Origin: Leishmania martiniquensis
Taxonomy: Eukaryota; Euglenozoa; Kinetoplastea; Trypanosomatida; Trypanosomatidae
Reading direction: 5' to 3'
DNA length: 64,000 bases
Assembly (NCBI RefSeq): GCF_017916325.1
Contig: NC_090164.1
Location: 911,501 to 975,500, forward strand
Positions 1 to 9,593 of this stretch are shown here, piece by piece (position 1 is the first letter of the stretch; the number at the start of each line of letters is the position of its first letter). The translations under genes and the position numbers were made by a program. Under the pieces are notes generated by a model that was given only the letters and a program-made list of their open reading frames with translations, did not search any database and was not told where the DNA came from.

Positions 1-277
1 AGAAGGGAGAGAGGTGAGGGGCTGTGCGCGCGATCAGCACCCGTGGGCCTTCCATCACCACGAGCCCACGACCTTTGCGCACTTGCCTCCCTTGTTAACC
101 TTGAAGAAGAGGGCGCGCGGTGAGGGAGTACATACGCTTTCTTGTTGCCTCCTCGCACCTCATCCTACCCTGCCTTCCTCTTGGAGCGTGCATGTCTGTG
201 TGTCTGTGTGTGGTGGGGGGGGTAGTGACTCCGTGCGGACTGCGCAGCGTCGTTGCCTCACTCGGCTACGCTCGATG
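1..277. other. Spacer downstream of the LRR gene
   Basis: This is the 3' side of the minus-strand LRR gene and the left edge of the window. It contains short TG and G runs around 190-225 and no reading frame with recognisable protein character. It is probably 3' UTR or intergenic sequence. Confidence 0.5.
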
Positions 278-1714
278 TCACAAGGCGGGCAGGTGGTAGT
301 CCCAGTCGTTGTGGTGCACCATAATGAAGCGAATGCCGAGTGGGATGTCGACCAGGTCAACCGCACCGCTGAAGCTGTTGTACTGAATGTACACAAACTT
401 GACAGACTCGGGTAGCCTCGTTAGGTTCAACGTGCCGTTGAAGCGATTGTGGCTGATGTCGAGGTACTGCAGCTGTTGCGGTAGTCCAGAGAGGTTGAAT
501 GAGCCCGTGAATTCATTCCCCGAAAGGTCGAGATGGAGCAGTGAACGTGGAAGAGCGTCGGTGTGCAGGCTGCTACGGATGGTGTTGTGGCTGAGACTCA
601 GCTGCTTCATCGCCTCAGGGAGTTGCGCGAGCGCAGCGCCAGAAAGAAAGTTGTGCGACAAGTCCAGCACCCGCAGTTTTGTGCACCTTCTAAGGTCAGG
701 GAGGAAGCCGATCAAGCCGCACGTACGAAAGTACAGCTCTCTGGGATTGAAGCCGCTCTCGCTGCATGCAAGTGGCAGCGGAACGGCAGGCAGGAGAGAC
801 CCTGGGCTGCCGCTTCTCAGACCAGACACATCCAGCGCCTCCAGCTGTGCACTCGCTGACGACAGCATCTCCAAGGCGAATGTGATATCGGTAAAGCTGA
901 TGTTCAGCAGTGAGAGAGACACCGGCGCAGCCTCCAATGCCTCCTTGACCGTGGATTGCACGAGCTTTGTCTTGGAGACAGTCAGCGATTCGAGTGTGCG
1001 CGGCAGATTACGGAGGTCGACAAGCAAGTTTGGGTTTCCCGAGAGGCTTAGCACCCGCAGCGCCGCCACCTGAGGAGCCGACAACGTAACATCCGCCCTC
1101 ACAAGCGCACACTCGTCGCACTGGAAAACGCGAAGTTGAGGGGCCGGCCCATCACCGGGCAGACTCTCGCCGCTGGGCCAGCGCTGCAGAATCGAGTTGG
1201 ACTGCCACTCGACGTTCGTTGCCATGAACTCTTGAAGGTTTTCGGGGAGACTAGAAAGCACAAGTGGCTGCGACAACCTGGAGCCCGTGATGCGAATGCG
1301 CTTCACAGACTCGGGGAACTCATTCCACTTTATCGTACCGCCGCGCATGCCGCTGATGACTGCCTCCTCAATGACGCCGGTAGCTGAGTTGCAACGGTAC
1401 AGCGCTGACTGGCAAATATCAAAGCCGTTTTTTACATTTGTGAGCGCCGCTGTCACCTTCAACTGCAGCTCAGGGTCATCGATCGCTCGCTTGAGTGCCT
1501 GAACTGCCTTGACAGAATCGTAACGAGCCTTCGCACTCATCGAGGCATTGCCGGGTAGAAATTTACCCACCTCCAGCGCGTTCGCTTGATAGCAGAGAGC
1601 ACATGCAAGTGCAAGCGCAGTGGCAAAGCTCAATGCGCCGATGCAGTCATTACGGTAATAGCTTCGGGTGGCTGCGCCGCGCACCTTTCTCGCAGCTGCG
1701 GTGCGGATCTCCAT
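278..1714 (-). CDS. Leucine-rich repeat protein with N-terminal signal/anchor, 478 aa
   Basis: The first ATG of the frame is at 1714; the frame stays open upstream to 1774 but only with a GTG. Residues about 24-45 form one hydrophobic stretch after a basic N-terminus, fitting a signal peptide or type II anchor. A Cys-containing cap region follows, then leucine-rich repeats to the C-terminus. The last repeats have a regular form with a leucine-proline step followed by LxLSxNxFxG, for example LDLSGNEFTG and LDISHNRFNG. This plant-type LRR style is common in Leishmania surface and secreted LRR proteins. There is no C-terminal hydrophobic GPI signal, so the product is either secreted or held by the N-terminal segment. 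The substrate or ligand cannot be told from sequence. It is the last gene of the series in the transcription direction here. Confidence 0.85.
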   Translation of the reverse strand: MEIRTAAARKVRGAATRSYYRNDCIGALSFATALALACALCYQANALEVGKFLPGNASMSAKARYDSVKAVQALKRAIDDPELQLKVTAALTNVKNGFDICQSALYRCNSATGVIEEAVISGMRGGTIKWNEFPESVKRIRITGSRLSQPLVLSSLPENLQEFMATNVEWQSNSILQRWPSGESLPGDGPAPQLRVFQCDECALVRADVTLSAPQVAALRVLSLSGNPNLLVDLRNLPRTLESLTVSKTKLVQSTVKEALEAAPVSLSLLNISFTDITFALEMLSSASAQLEALDVSGLRSGSPGSLLPAVPLPLACSESGFNPRELYFRTCGLIGFLPDLRRCTKLRVLDLSHNFLSGAALAQLPEAMKQLSLSHNTIRSSLHTDALPRSLLHLDLSGNEFTGSFNLSGLPQQLQYLDISHNRFNGTLNLTRLPESVKFVYIQYNSFSGAVDLVDIPLGIRFIMVHHNDWDYHLPAL

Positions 1715-1857
1715 TGAAGATGCAATCGTATCACACAACACAGCGCTATTCTTGTAGGCTTCCTCTCCCCCCACTCTCTCTCCCTTTCTCGCCGTCTCGC
1801 TGAAAAATACCAGGTGCCAATGGCAGGTGCGCCGTTTTTCACTTTGGCAAGAATCTT

Positions 1858-1892
1858 CTGTCCGAGAGGGGAGGAGAGGGGAGAGGAGGAGA
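1858..1892 (-). promoter_or_regulatory. Likely spliced-leader acceptor for the LRR gene
   Basis: Read on the minus strand, a long C/T tract (about 1892 to 1863) ends in CAG with the AG at 1859-1858. This would give a 143-nt 5' UTR before the ATG at 1714. A weaker alternative is TTTTTCAG with AG at 1801-1800. Confidence 0.5.
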
Positions 1893-3135
1893 GAAGCACA
1901 GATGTTGAGAGGGTACGCATACGCCTACGCAAACGAAAGCCCGCGGAGGTACCACTCTGCACCCGATGGGGCTGCTCGATGCTATTGTCTCTTTTCCAAA
2001 AAGATTAAGGGACAGATTAAGGGCGGCAACAGCGTCGGCAACGGAAGCCCAACACCACGCTCGGGGGCAATGAGCAGTAATGGCGACGCCCTCGGGTGAT
2101 GCAGATAGCGAGCGTGTCACAATCCTTTGGTCACCTTGAAAGCAGCGTTTAAATGCTCCCGGATGCGAGGGAGGGCGGGCAATAGAAAGGGGGAAGACAG
2201 CAACGGATCGAGGGGCAGCGAAAGAGAGAGACAAAGTGCGCGTGTGTAGGGGGGAGGGAGGGGTGAAGCAGCGCGGCGTCGCTCCGCACCAAACTGATTT
2301 CACAGGCACTCAGGGAGGAGTCAAACAATGTGGCCGTGCAGGGCCCCTATCTGCAGTGGTGTGTGAGCTCGCCTCGATGGAGGCCACATGGTGTGAGGGG
2401 AGCATCGATGAGAGGCACAAGGGTAAAGGGGGTTAGCGGAGAGTAGAACAACTTTCTTGAGGATGCCAACGTCAGCATCGACAATGGGGGGCAGTAGTGA
2501 GAGCAGTCTGTATGAAAGATAAGGCGAGAGAGCCCACGGTGGCGATGGGTATCGCTCATCCATGCAGGCATGCGCCTCTCCTCGATGAGTACGATATACG
2601 ATACCCGAACGCCTTACGCGCACGCGGCCACAACATAAGCCTGATCAAGTGTCTCTGCGACTCATCACTGACAGTGTTGTGCAAGCGTTTCCCCCTCGCA
2701 CTCTTCTTCACACACATGAGCCCCTTTCGTCTGCTTTCTCATTAGGTTGATCACAGACGCCATTCCGGCGAAAGCATTCAATACAGAAGAACACAGCACA
2801 GAGCCAAACTTCCGCAACCCGACTCAGAGAGACGAAGCCCCGCGCACGCACAGCCTCAGTTCGCCCTCACCCGCAAGCGCACTCACATAACAACCCGCAT
2901 ACGTTCCACGAGACCGTAGCCTTCCAACCTCCTTCCGGCTCACACCCGACTCGATGAAGAGCCCAGCATCGGCACCGCTACGGGCAGCCCCTCAGAAGAC
3001 GCGGCGGAGCCACGACCCAACCTTAGGCCACATGAAGTTGCCAAAAAACATGTACAACCAGAGAGGATGCACTGTGCATGCGTGTGAGTCCCTTCGTCAT
3101 CGGGCAGAATTCGCCACGAGTCAAAAGGGGCCATT
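1893..3135. other. Spacer without a gene (ERG2 3' side)
   Basis: About 1.2 kb lie between the LRR splice signal and repeat A1. There are purine-rich tracts near 2160-2260 and several short frames with arbitrary composition. No domain is recognisable. It probably includes part of the long ERG2 3' UTR. Confidence 0.45.
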
Positions 3136-3846
3136 GTGCACGCATGCACAGCCACAGCCCGTCCCGCCTCAGCGACGTCGCGGCCACATCCGGGCCCTCG
3201 AGCGCGAGCCGGCTTGCCTTCGAGTCGCGCCGGCCGCCGAGCAGCCGCCCTCCCCCCAGTGCTCGCTCGCCCCTCCCCCGCCTGCGTGCGGCGCGATCGA
3301 CCGGCACCAGGCCAATGCCCTCGCACACCCTGGGCTCTGCGCTCGCGCCGAGGCGCCTCAAGCCGCGGCATTCCACCGTGCGGGGTGGTGGCCCCTCACA
3401 TGGCCGTGCGGCGGCGCTCGCTGGTGCCATCCAGGGTGGGGAGGGGAGGGGAGGGGGCTCGCTGTCCTCGCCCTCCTTCTCCGCCCATGGCAGCAGACAA
3501 GACGGGTGGCGGGACGGCTCGCCCGCGTCTGCGCAGTCGCATCACCGCGTGCAAGATCCTGGCGTCGCACCAGGCGCGCTTCGGGCACCCACCATAGCAG
3601 ACGCAGGCGGGGCGGCGGCGGTGCAACAGCGCCAGCGCAGTAGCAGGCCGCGCACCACCCCCGCTCCACGCCGCCAGCCCAGAACTCCCCGCCGACGCCG
3701 AAGAGGGCGCGAACCGTACCCGAGGGCAGTGCGCAGGCCGTGCGTGGCGTCTACCCTGCCTCTCCCCTCCCCTCTCCCGCCCTACACACACACAGAGGAA
3801 GGGGGTGAGGAGGGAACTCTTCGATACGACGCACGGGGGTGGCCGG
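3136..3846 (+). repeat. Repeat A, copy 1 (SIDER-like, direct pair with 56060-56915)
   Basis: GC-rich interspersed element. Bases 3301-3846 match 56370-56915 with a single difference that I can see (A at 3314, G at 56383), without gaps and in the same orientation. The left part, 3136-3300, is also homologous to 56060-56219 but clearly diverged. Copy 2 has about 158 extra bases at the junction. Size, GC content and location in an intergenic/3' UTR region fit degenerate retroposons (SIDERs) of Leishmania; the family name is inferred. Long open frames inside it are compositional and occur identically in both copies. Confidence 0.85.
3434..3457 (+). other. G-quadruplex-type G-run inside repeat A1
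   Basis: Five consecutive runs of three to five G separated by single A or T bases. The same motif is kept unchanged in the second copy of repeat A at 56503-56526. Folding is inferred from sequence only. Confidence 0.5.
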
Positions 3847-3970
3847 TGCCATCACAGTTCCTTGTGCCGAAGCGAGTAGTTGATAAAAGGGAGAAGAGGC
3901 GGCGGCTAAAGTAAGCAGGCGTTTCTTTCGCTTCTTGTAGGTGTATGCAGTCTGATGTCAGCTGCGGGTG

Positions 3971-4408
3971 GTACCCCCAGGCCTCCAGCGCCACGCTCTT
4001 GGCGAGGAAGCCAAGCAGCCGCGGCGAGTGGCATGGCCGAGCGCCTACGACGTCGGGAAGACCAGGGCGGTCTCGGCTCCACTGATGTCGGTGGGCAGAG
4101 CCGGGAGGGCGCGGCGGCGGGCCGACGTGTGGGGCAGTGGCGACGTGTGCTGTAGCCACATGACGGGCTCGGCGCCAGCGCGACTCGGGGGTGAGCCACG
4201 TGGCGCCCGGCGTGACCGGCGCGGCTGTGAGGCTGCCAGCGAAGCGGCTGGCGGGCTGAGCTGGAGAGCGAGGCGGTGCTCTGCAGAGGGCGTCGGAGCA
4301 TTGATGTGACGCGCGTGTGGCGCTGCTGCGCATCGCGAGGCGACGGGGCCCTGCAAGGGGAGCGGAGCGCGGTATGGCCTCATGCACTCCATGACGGAGC
4401 GGTGGGTT
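3971..4408 (-). repeat. Repeat B, copy 1 (inverted pair with 9156-9593)
   Basis: The reverse complement of these 438 bases matches 9156-9593 without gaps. Differences that I can see are confined to a few bases near the two ends. The pair lies on either side of the ERG2 gene as an inverted repeat with a loop of about 4.7 kb. It is GC-rich and intergenic and contains no recognisable protein domain. A SIDER-type element is the likely identity but unproven. Orientation is given relative to copy 2. Confidence 0.88.
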
Positions 4409-4717
4409 TGGAGGAATGCACTTGCTAACATTCAACGGAAAGAGCTCTGTGCTGAGCGTCTAGTTGTTTATCTATGGATGGCACCTGAGGTCTCAGTCAC
4501 TTCTGATTATCTACTTGAACATAAAGTGTAGTCATACGAACTCACAAAAAAACGCGTGTGCGCGCGCGCTTGTTTGCGTGCCGGCGCAGACGTCGCTGCC
4601 GTTTGCTGTTGTGTTTGGAGGGGCTGTTCTTCTCTTAGCAATAGGCCACCATTGTCGATGGTGACGGTTGTCAGTTTCGCTGATTGCTGGTACTTATTTG
4701 ACAAGCAAAGGTCTTTG

Positions 4718-5389
4718 TCAGATTTTGCGTGACAATGAATTCATGAGCATGTTGCCAGCGCTCTCCCTCACCGTCTCGTACACGGTGACCACATCGAGTG
4801 TAGAAGTGAGCGCGTCTGCGAACCCAAAGAAAAGCATCGACGCAATGTTGCCTCGCGCGTACTCGAGTGCCCAGCACTCCCCAGGCATCCGGTACTGCTT
4901 CGCTGTGCCGCGTCGTAAGAAGTGCTGATCGCCTGCTCGGTAAACCTCTTTCTCTTCCGCCCCTGGCAGCGCCGCCCACTGCTCGCCGACGAGGATATTG
5001 AAAAAGTCATCGGCCCAGAAGTAACGGCCAGTGTGCCCCTCTGTTCCAACAGAGGAGCCGAAGATAATTAGGTACTCGGAGAAGGAGCAGTGCAGCACTG
5101 TCATTGACCCCATAGCTCCTCCCGCGTTGTTCCAAAGCCAACGGCCACTGTAGCGCGTCGTTTGTGGATAGCTCTCCAGCACCAAGCGAATCGTCTCGTC
5201 TGTAATCTGCTTCGCCGTTGCGTTTCCTCCGTTCGCCGCGTTAGCAGCGGCAATGCTCTGCTGCGCAATCTGCTGCAGGCGAACCGGGTCGTACACCCAA
5301 TTCGATGGCTGATCTACGTACGAGAAAAAGGCGATGACCACTGCCACCACTGCAACAAGGAAGACGCAGGCGCAGCTGCGTAACGCCAT
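4718..5389 (-). CDS. ERG2: C-8 sterol isomerase / sigma-1 receptor-like protein, 223 aa
   Basis: The product should move the sterol double bond from C8 to C7 in ergosterol synthesis at the ER membrane. Residues about 5-24 are one hydrophobic N-terminal anchor, as in yeast Erg2 and the sigma-1 receptor. The core shows the family signatures: HCSFSEYLIIFGSSVGTEGH near 100-119, GRYFWADDFFNILVG near 121-135 with the acidic pair at 127-128, and LEYARGNI near 175-182. Glu176 matches the conserved Glu and Asp127/128 the conserved Asp of the ligand/active site of the sigma-1 family. The length of 223 agrees with the family (about 220). The start is the ATG at 5389, before the hydrophobic anchor. The gene lies between inverted copies of repeat B and downstream (3') of repeat A1 on the minus strand. 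Ergosterol synthesis is essential to Leishmania membranes, so copy number here matters. Confidence 0.93.
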   Translation of the reverse strand: MALRSCACVFLVAVVAVVIAFFSYVDQPSNWVYDPVRLQQIAQQSIAAANAANGGNATAKQITDETIRLVLESYPQTTRYSGRWLWNNAGGAMGSMTVLHCSFSEYLIIFGSSVGTEGHTGRYFWADDFFNILVGEQWAALPGAEEKEVYRAGDQHFLRRGTAKQYRMPGECWALEYARGNIASMLFFGFADALTSTLDVVTVYETVRESAGNMLMNSLSRKI

Positions 5390-5392
5390 CTT

Positions 5393-5560
5393 CTCTATTG
5401 TTGGGGGAGGAGGGGGGAGGGAGGGGAGGGGCTAAAGGGATCGGCTTCGCGGCGTTTTCTGGTAGAGATGAGCGCCAGTCAGTAAGCGTTTGAACTCACT
5501 GCGCGGAGCCGTTAGCAGCAGTGGCGCTGGTCCTCTGACAGAGAGAAAAAGAGAGACGGT
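5393..5560 (-). promoter_or_regulatory. Candidate spliced-leader acceptors for ERG2
   Basis: There are two candidates on the minus strand. A CTCTCTTTTTCTCTCTGTCAG signal places the AG at 5536-5535 and gives a 145-nt 5' UTR. A very C-rich tract at about 5431-5403 is followed by AATAGAG almost touching the start codon (first AG at 5396-5395). The first has the more usual geometry. Confidence 0.5.
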
Positions 5561-8500
5561 AACGGAGGCAGTCGCGACGGCGGGAGAGAAGCGAGCGCTC
5601 AAGAAAAAAAAATACAACGGCGCCAAGGCACGAGTCTGTGCCGCGGTGGGTGTGGACGAGGCAAAACGAGATGAGGGCGGAGGAAAGCACTCACAGAAAG
5701 GAAGGTATGGTGAAGATCAGCTCTGTTATCCGTAGTCCCGCTGAGAGACCAAATGGAAAGGGCCAGTGAAGAGTGTCGGAGATGCGCCGCCGTCGGCGTG
5801 GAAAAGAGAAGCAGAGCGGCAGCGGCAAGCGCCGTGCAGCGAGAGATACCAGAAAAAAAGGTGTGGTACGCCGAAACGGTCGATAGCGTGCAGCGTCATG
5901 CCAATGCAGTCTTTTTTTTTTCAGAAGTACAGTGAGCGTGAGAATATCGCATCGAGAGCACCACATCCGCAGCCGTCAACACCGAGGTCGGAGGAGGAGG
6001 GGGTTAAGGGTCGGAAGGCAGTGATATGGAGAGCCACGACAATGAGAAAGGATGACAACGGGTGAGGCAGCGGACTGATCGCGCGGGGTACGCGTTCTTA
6101 CGAGGGCGCGCTCACCGATGCAACAACCTAGGCACCATGGGCAGAAGAGTGCGAAGGTGCGCCCACCTAGACACCAACAGCACTCCGGTGAATGAGGGGC
6201 GCGAAAAACGGCCTGTGAACGCAAACGCGCACACCTGGGGCCTTCCACTCGCTCCGACTCCCCGTCCCAGCCTTCATTTGGGTTGTTCGAGGGGGAGGGG
6301 GTGGCCGTAGCTGCGCGCGCTCGTCCTGAAGGAGGCAGCAAAAAAAAAAAGAGCCGTTTCCTTCGCGCTGCGCCCGACTCCTTCTCGCTTTGTACGTTTA
6401 CTCTTCATATTGCTCAAATACGCCGTCCATACCCGTAAACACACACACACTCACACTCACTCACACACGGGGGGAGGGAGGAGGGGGGGCCAAGAGAAAC
6501 AACGGGGGATAGACCGATAGAGAGGGGGGAGCAACGGGCAGCAACAGCAATGAAGAGAGGCGGCAAGCGAAAAGAGTATCGTATGCGCTTGGATGAGATG
6601 ATCCACCGCCACCGTAAATAGATGGGCGGCGGAGAGAAGAATGGGTTGTCGCCGATGGGGGTGGGCAGTAAGACATGAGGGGGAGGGAAGGGGGTGGGCA
6701 GAGGAAGGAAGCAAAGGCGGGTGGCAGTTGCGGGGGGGATGGTCGAAGCGCACTCTTCTTTTTTTTGGTGGGCACCAACGAGGAGAGTGACGGAGGCAAT
6801 ATAGAGAGAGACAGGCTGCCCTTGCGCGTATGTGCCTGGAAAGCGTTAGCATGTGTGTGCCTGTCTGTCCGTGCTTGTGTGTATGTGAGTGTGCCAAAGG
6901 TGGGGAGAGGAATACGTCGCTTAAAGAGATACAAAAGAAAGAGGAAGGCAAAGGGTACTCAGGAAGCACAGACACATGAGGCCCATATCCATCTGCGGTC
7001 CTCCTCTTCCTCCTCCCCTTTACACCCCCTTCCCGTCCACACCCCCAGCACGAGCGGAAAAAAATAAAGCGGGCAGAAAGAGAGAGCACACGCCAGAGAC
7101 ACTACGGTAGCGGAGAAGAGCCACGCAGAAGCACAGAGAGAAGGGGGCAAACGTGCACCAGACATGCACTGCACAGCCCACTACAGCGTCCGCGCAAGAG
7201 GAGCGCGGGGGAGAGGGAGGCAGCGTCAGGGGTCGGGACGCGACCGAAAGAACAGAGGGAGAACAAGGGGCCATTGGGTGAAAAAGGAGAGCAGAGATAC
7301 AGGACACTTGCAGACACACGCGCACACGAAACACATAAAGGAGACGAGACACGACGATAAAAAGAGAGGACAGCGGGAGAAATGAGCACATGTGTGCAAA
7401 AAAAAAAAAGAAACCCACGAGAAAGAAGTGTGAAACACTGGAGGCGGCAATATCTTTAGGTGCTTAGGGGAAAGATAGGGGGGCGGCGGCGGCGGCCTGG
7501 CGGACAGTATCAGGTCGCCCTTTCCTCCAACACAGAAGCGAACACGCACGCGTGTCTTCCTCAGCCCGATTCTGCTTCCCTTTTCTTTTGTTGCTCTTCC
7601 GAAAGCCTTCAGGGGGGAAGAGATGACCAAAAGCAAACGTACAAACACACAGAAAGTCCATCGAATGGGGGCAGGGAGGCGCCCCACCGTGTGGGGCACA
7701 CACATCGTGTCGCCTCCTCGTCTGCACCCTGTGCCGGTTTTGGATTTACTCCAGAGCTCTTGAGAGGGGAGGGCCAGGAAAACCTGCAAGGGAGGCCCAT
7801 GAGAGGGACGAAACAAAAAAGGGTGCCCGCGGGCTACACTGTAGGCGAAGCGTCACCCGCATACGTATAGCCAAGTGACGCGCACAGAGTCGCACATGCC
7901 CGCACACCATGAAGAGGGAAGCAACGCGGAGGCGAGAAGAGGGGCGCTGTCTTCCAACACGAGTCAGCGTAGAGCGGAACGTGTGTGGATGGGCAGCAGA
8001 GACAGAGGAAGAGAAAACAGGTAGGACGAGTGTGTGTAGCAGGGGAGGGAGGGGAGGGGAGGGTAATTACTGGCGCTGCTGCACAGACCAAGGAACAAGA
8101 CGCTTCCAACGATTGAAAAAAAAGTGAAAGGGAGAACGATTGGTGGGGAGGAGAAGGCGAAAAGAAAAAAGAGGCAAAGAGGGAGACGACAGAGACAGAT
8201 CCAACCACTCACACACATACACACACACATGCACATTCCTGCTCAAGGCTGCGGGGCCCAGCAAAGAAATAAAGGAGCGCATCTTTGGCACGCGGAGGAG
8301 CAGCGGTGGACACGAACAACTATGTAGACACGCACAGAAAGAAAAAGAGAGAGGCCAACAGAAAAGACTCCCCGAAAGTACCCTTTACGCTTCTTCTCTG
8401 TTCACCTCTGTGTGCTGATACAACTAGATGGGTCGCACGCATGTATAAGCTACCCTGGCGACGCTTCGTCAGCTCCATAGTAGCATCGCCGCCTCTTCAC

Positions 8501-9155
8501 AGTGCAGCGAGCAAACAATTGCAGGAAAAAAAAGCAAGCGTGGCATACATGAAAGCGGCTCGTTGAAGCATGAATATGACAGCCGTAAAGACCCACACGC
8601 ACACGAATCTAAGATAATCTTTGCAGCCGTGCTGGGCATCATCCGGCGGTGCCGCTGAGGCCTTAGGCCCTCACATCGGCGTACCGGCCACGGCCCCCCA
8701 CTACTCACCCCCCCCACACACACACAGTAAAACAGAAAGAACGTGAGATAGCCGCAAACCTGCACACCGTCGAATGAGAATGGCGGGAGAACAAGAAGAA
8801 AGCACGCGCAGTTACATCCGCTGAAACGCTCAGCATCGTCAGCGATGGCCCATCGTGCAAGGCAGTCCCCCAAGCTGCAGACAGGCACTGACCGAAAGGG
8901 AAAAAAAGGCTGAAGCGCTCGATATTTACCGGTGACGTTCCCTTTCGCGGCCCCGAAATGGTGATCTTTCCCGCTCATGCTCCTTGTCACTCCCTCGGGT
9001 GGGGGCGGCTTCAGATGCCCAAAGGGCAGACCGCGAAAGCGAAACACAGCACACAAGCGCATCCGCGAGGGCACAGACGAGCGTCCTGCCAACCGATTCA
9101 ATCACGCATTGGGGGACTTAGGCAGCAACGAAACTTCGCAAACGTGTTGCCTTCA
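5561..9155. other. Long gene-free spacer, left part (kinase 3' side)
   Basis: About 3.6 kb of mostly purine-rich plus strand (pyrimidine-rich in the sense direction), with CA/TG runs at 6437-6470, 8207-8232 and 8709-8727 and several A and G homopolymers. All open frames have the Ser/Leu/Pro/Phe- or Lys/Arg/Glu-rich composition produced by such tracts. I find no domain. It is probably a very long 3' UTR of the kinase mRNA or intergenic sequence. Confidence 0.5.
6437..6470. repeat. CA-rich microsatellite
   Basis: Interrupted CA dinucleotide run, followed directly by a G-rich tract (6470-6488). Confidence 0.8.
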
Positions 9156-9593
9156 ACCCCACCGCTCCGCCATGGAGTGCATGAGGCCATACCGCGCTCC
9201 GCTCCCCTTGCAGGGCCCCGTCGCCTCGCGATGCGCAGCAGCGCCACACGCGCGTCACATCAATGCTCCGACGCCCTCTGCAGAGCACCGCCTCGCTCTC
9301 CAGCTCAGCCCGCCAGCCGCTTCGCTGGCAGCCTCACAGCCGCGCCGGTCACGCCGGGCGCCACGTGGCTCACCCCCGAGTCGCGCTGGCGCCGAGCCCG
9401 TCATGTGGCTACAGCACACGTCGCCACTGCCCCACACGTCGGCCCGCCGCCGCGCCCTCCCGGCTCTGCCCACCGACATCAGTGGAGCCGAGACCGCCCT
9501 GGTCTTCCCGACGTCGTAGGCGCTCGGCCATGCCACTCGCCGCGGCTGCTTGGCTTCCTCGCCAAGAGCGTGGCGCTGGAGGCCTGGAGGTAC
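9156..9593 (+). repeat. Repeat B, copy 2 (inverted pair with 3971-4408)
   Basis: Ungapped reverse-complement match to 3971-4408 over 438 bases, nearly identical except for a few end bases. It stops abruptly at 9593 on one side and about 9155 on the other, where the two copies' flanks become unrelated. It sits in the long spacer between the kinase gene and ERG2. Confidence 0.88.

Noticed and set aside
1715..1774. Longer LRR protein starting at 1774
   Set aside because: The codon at 1774 is GTG; the first ATG in frame is at 1714.
3078..3914. Long Arg/Pro/Ala-rich frames in repeat A and similar ones in repeats B and C
   Set aside because: Open frames exist on both strands and several frames of these GC-rich repeats. 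They are identical between copies because the DNA is, and show no reverse transcriptase or other domain.
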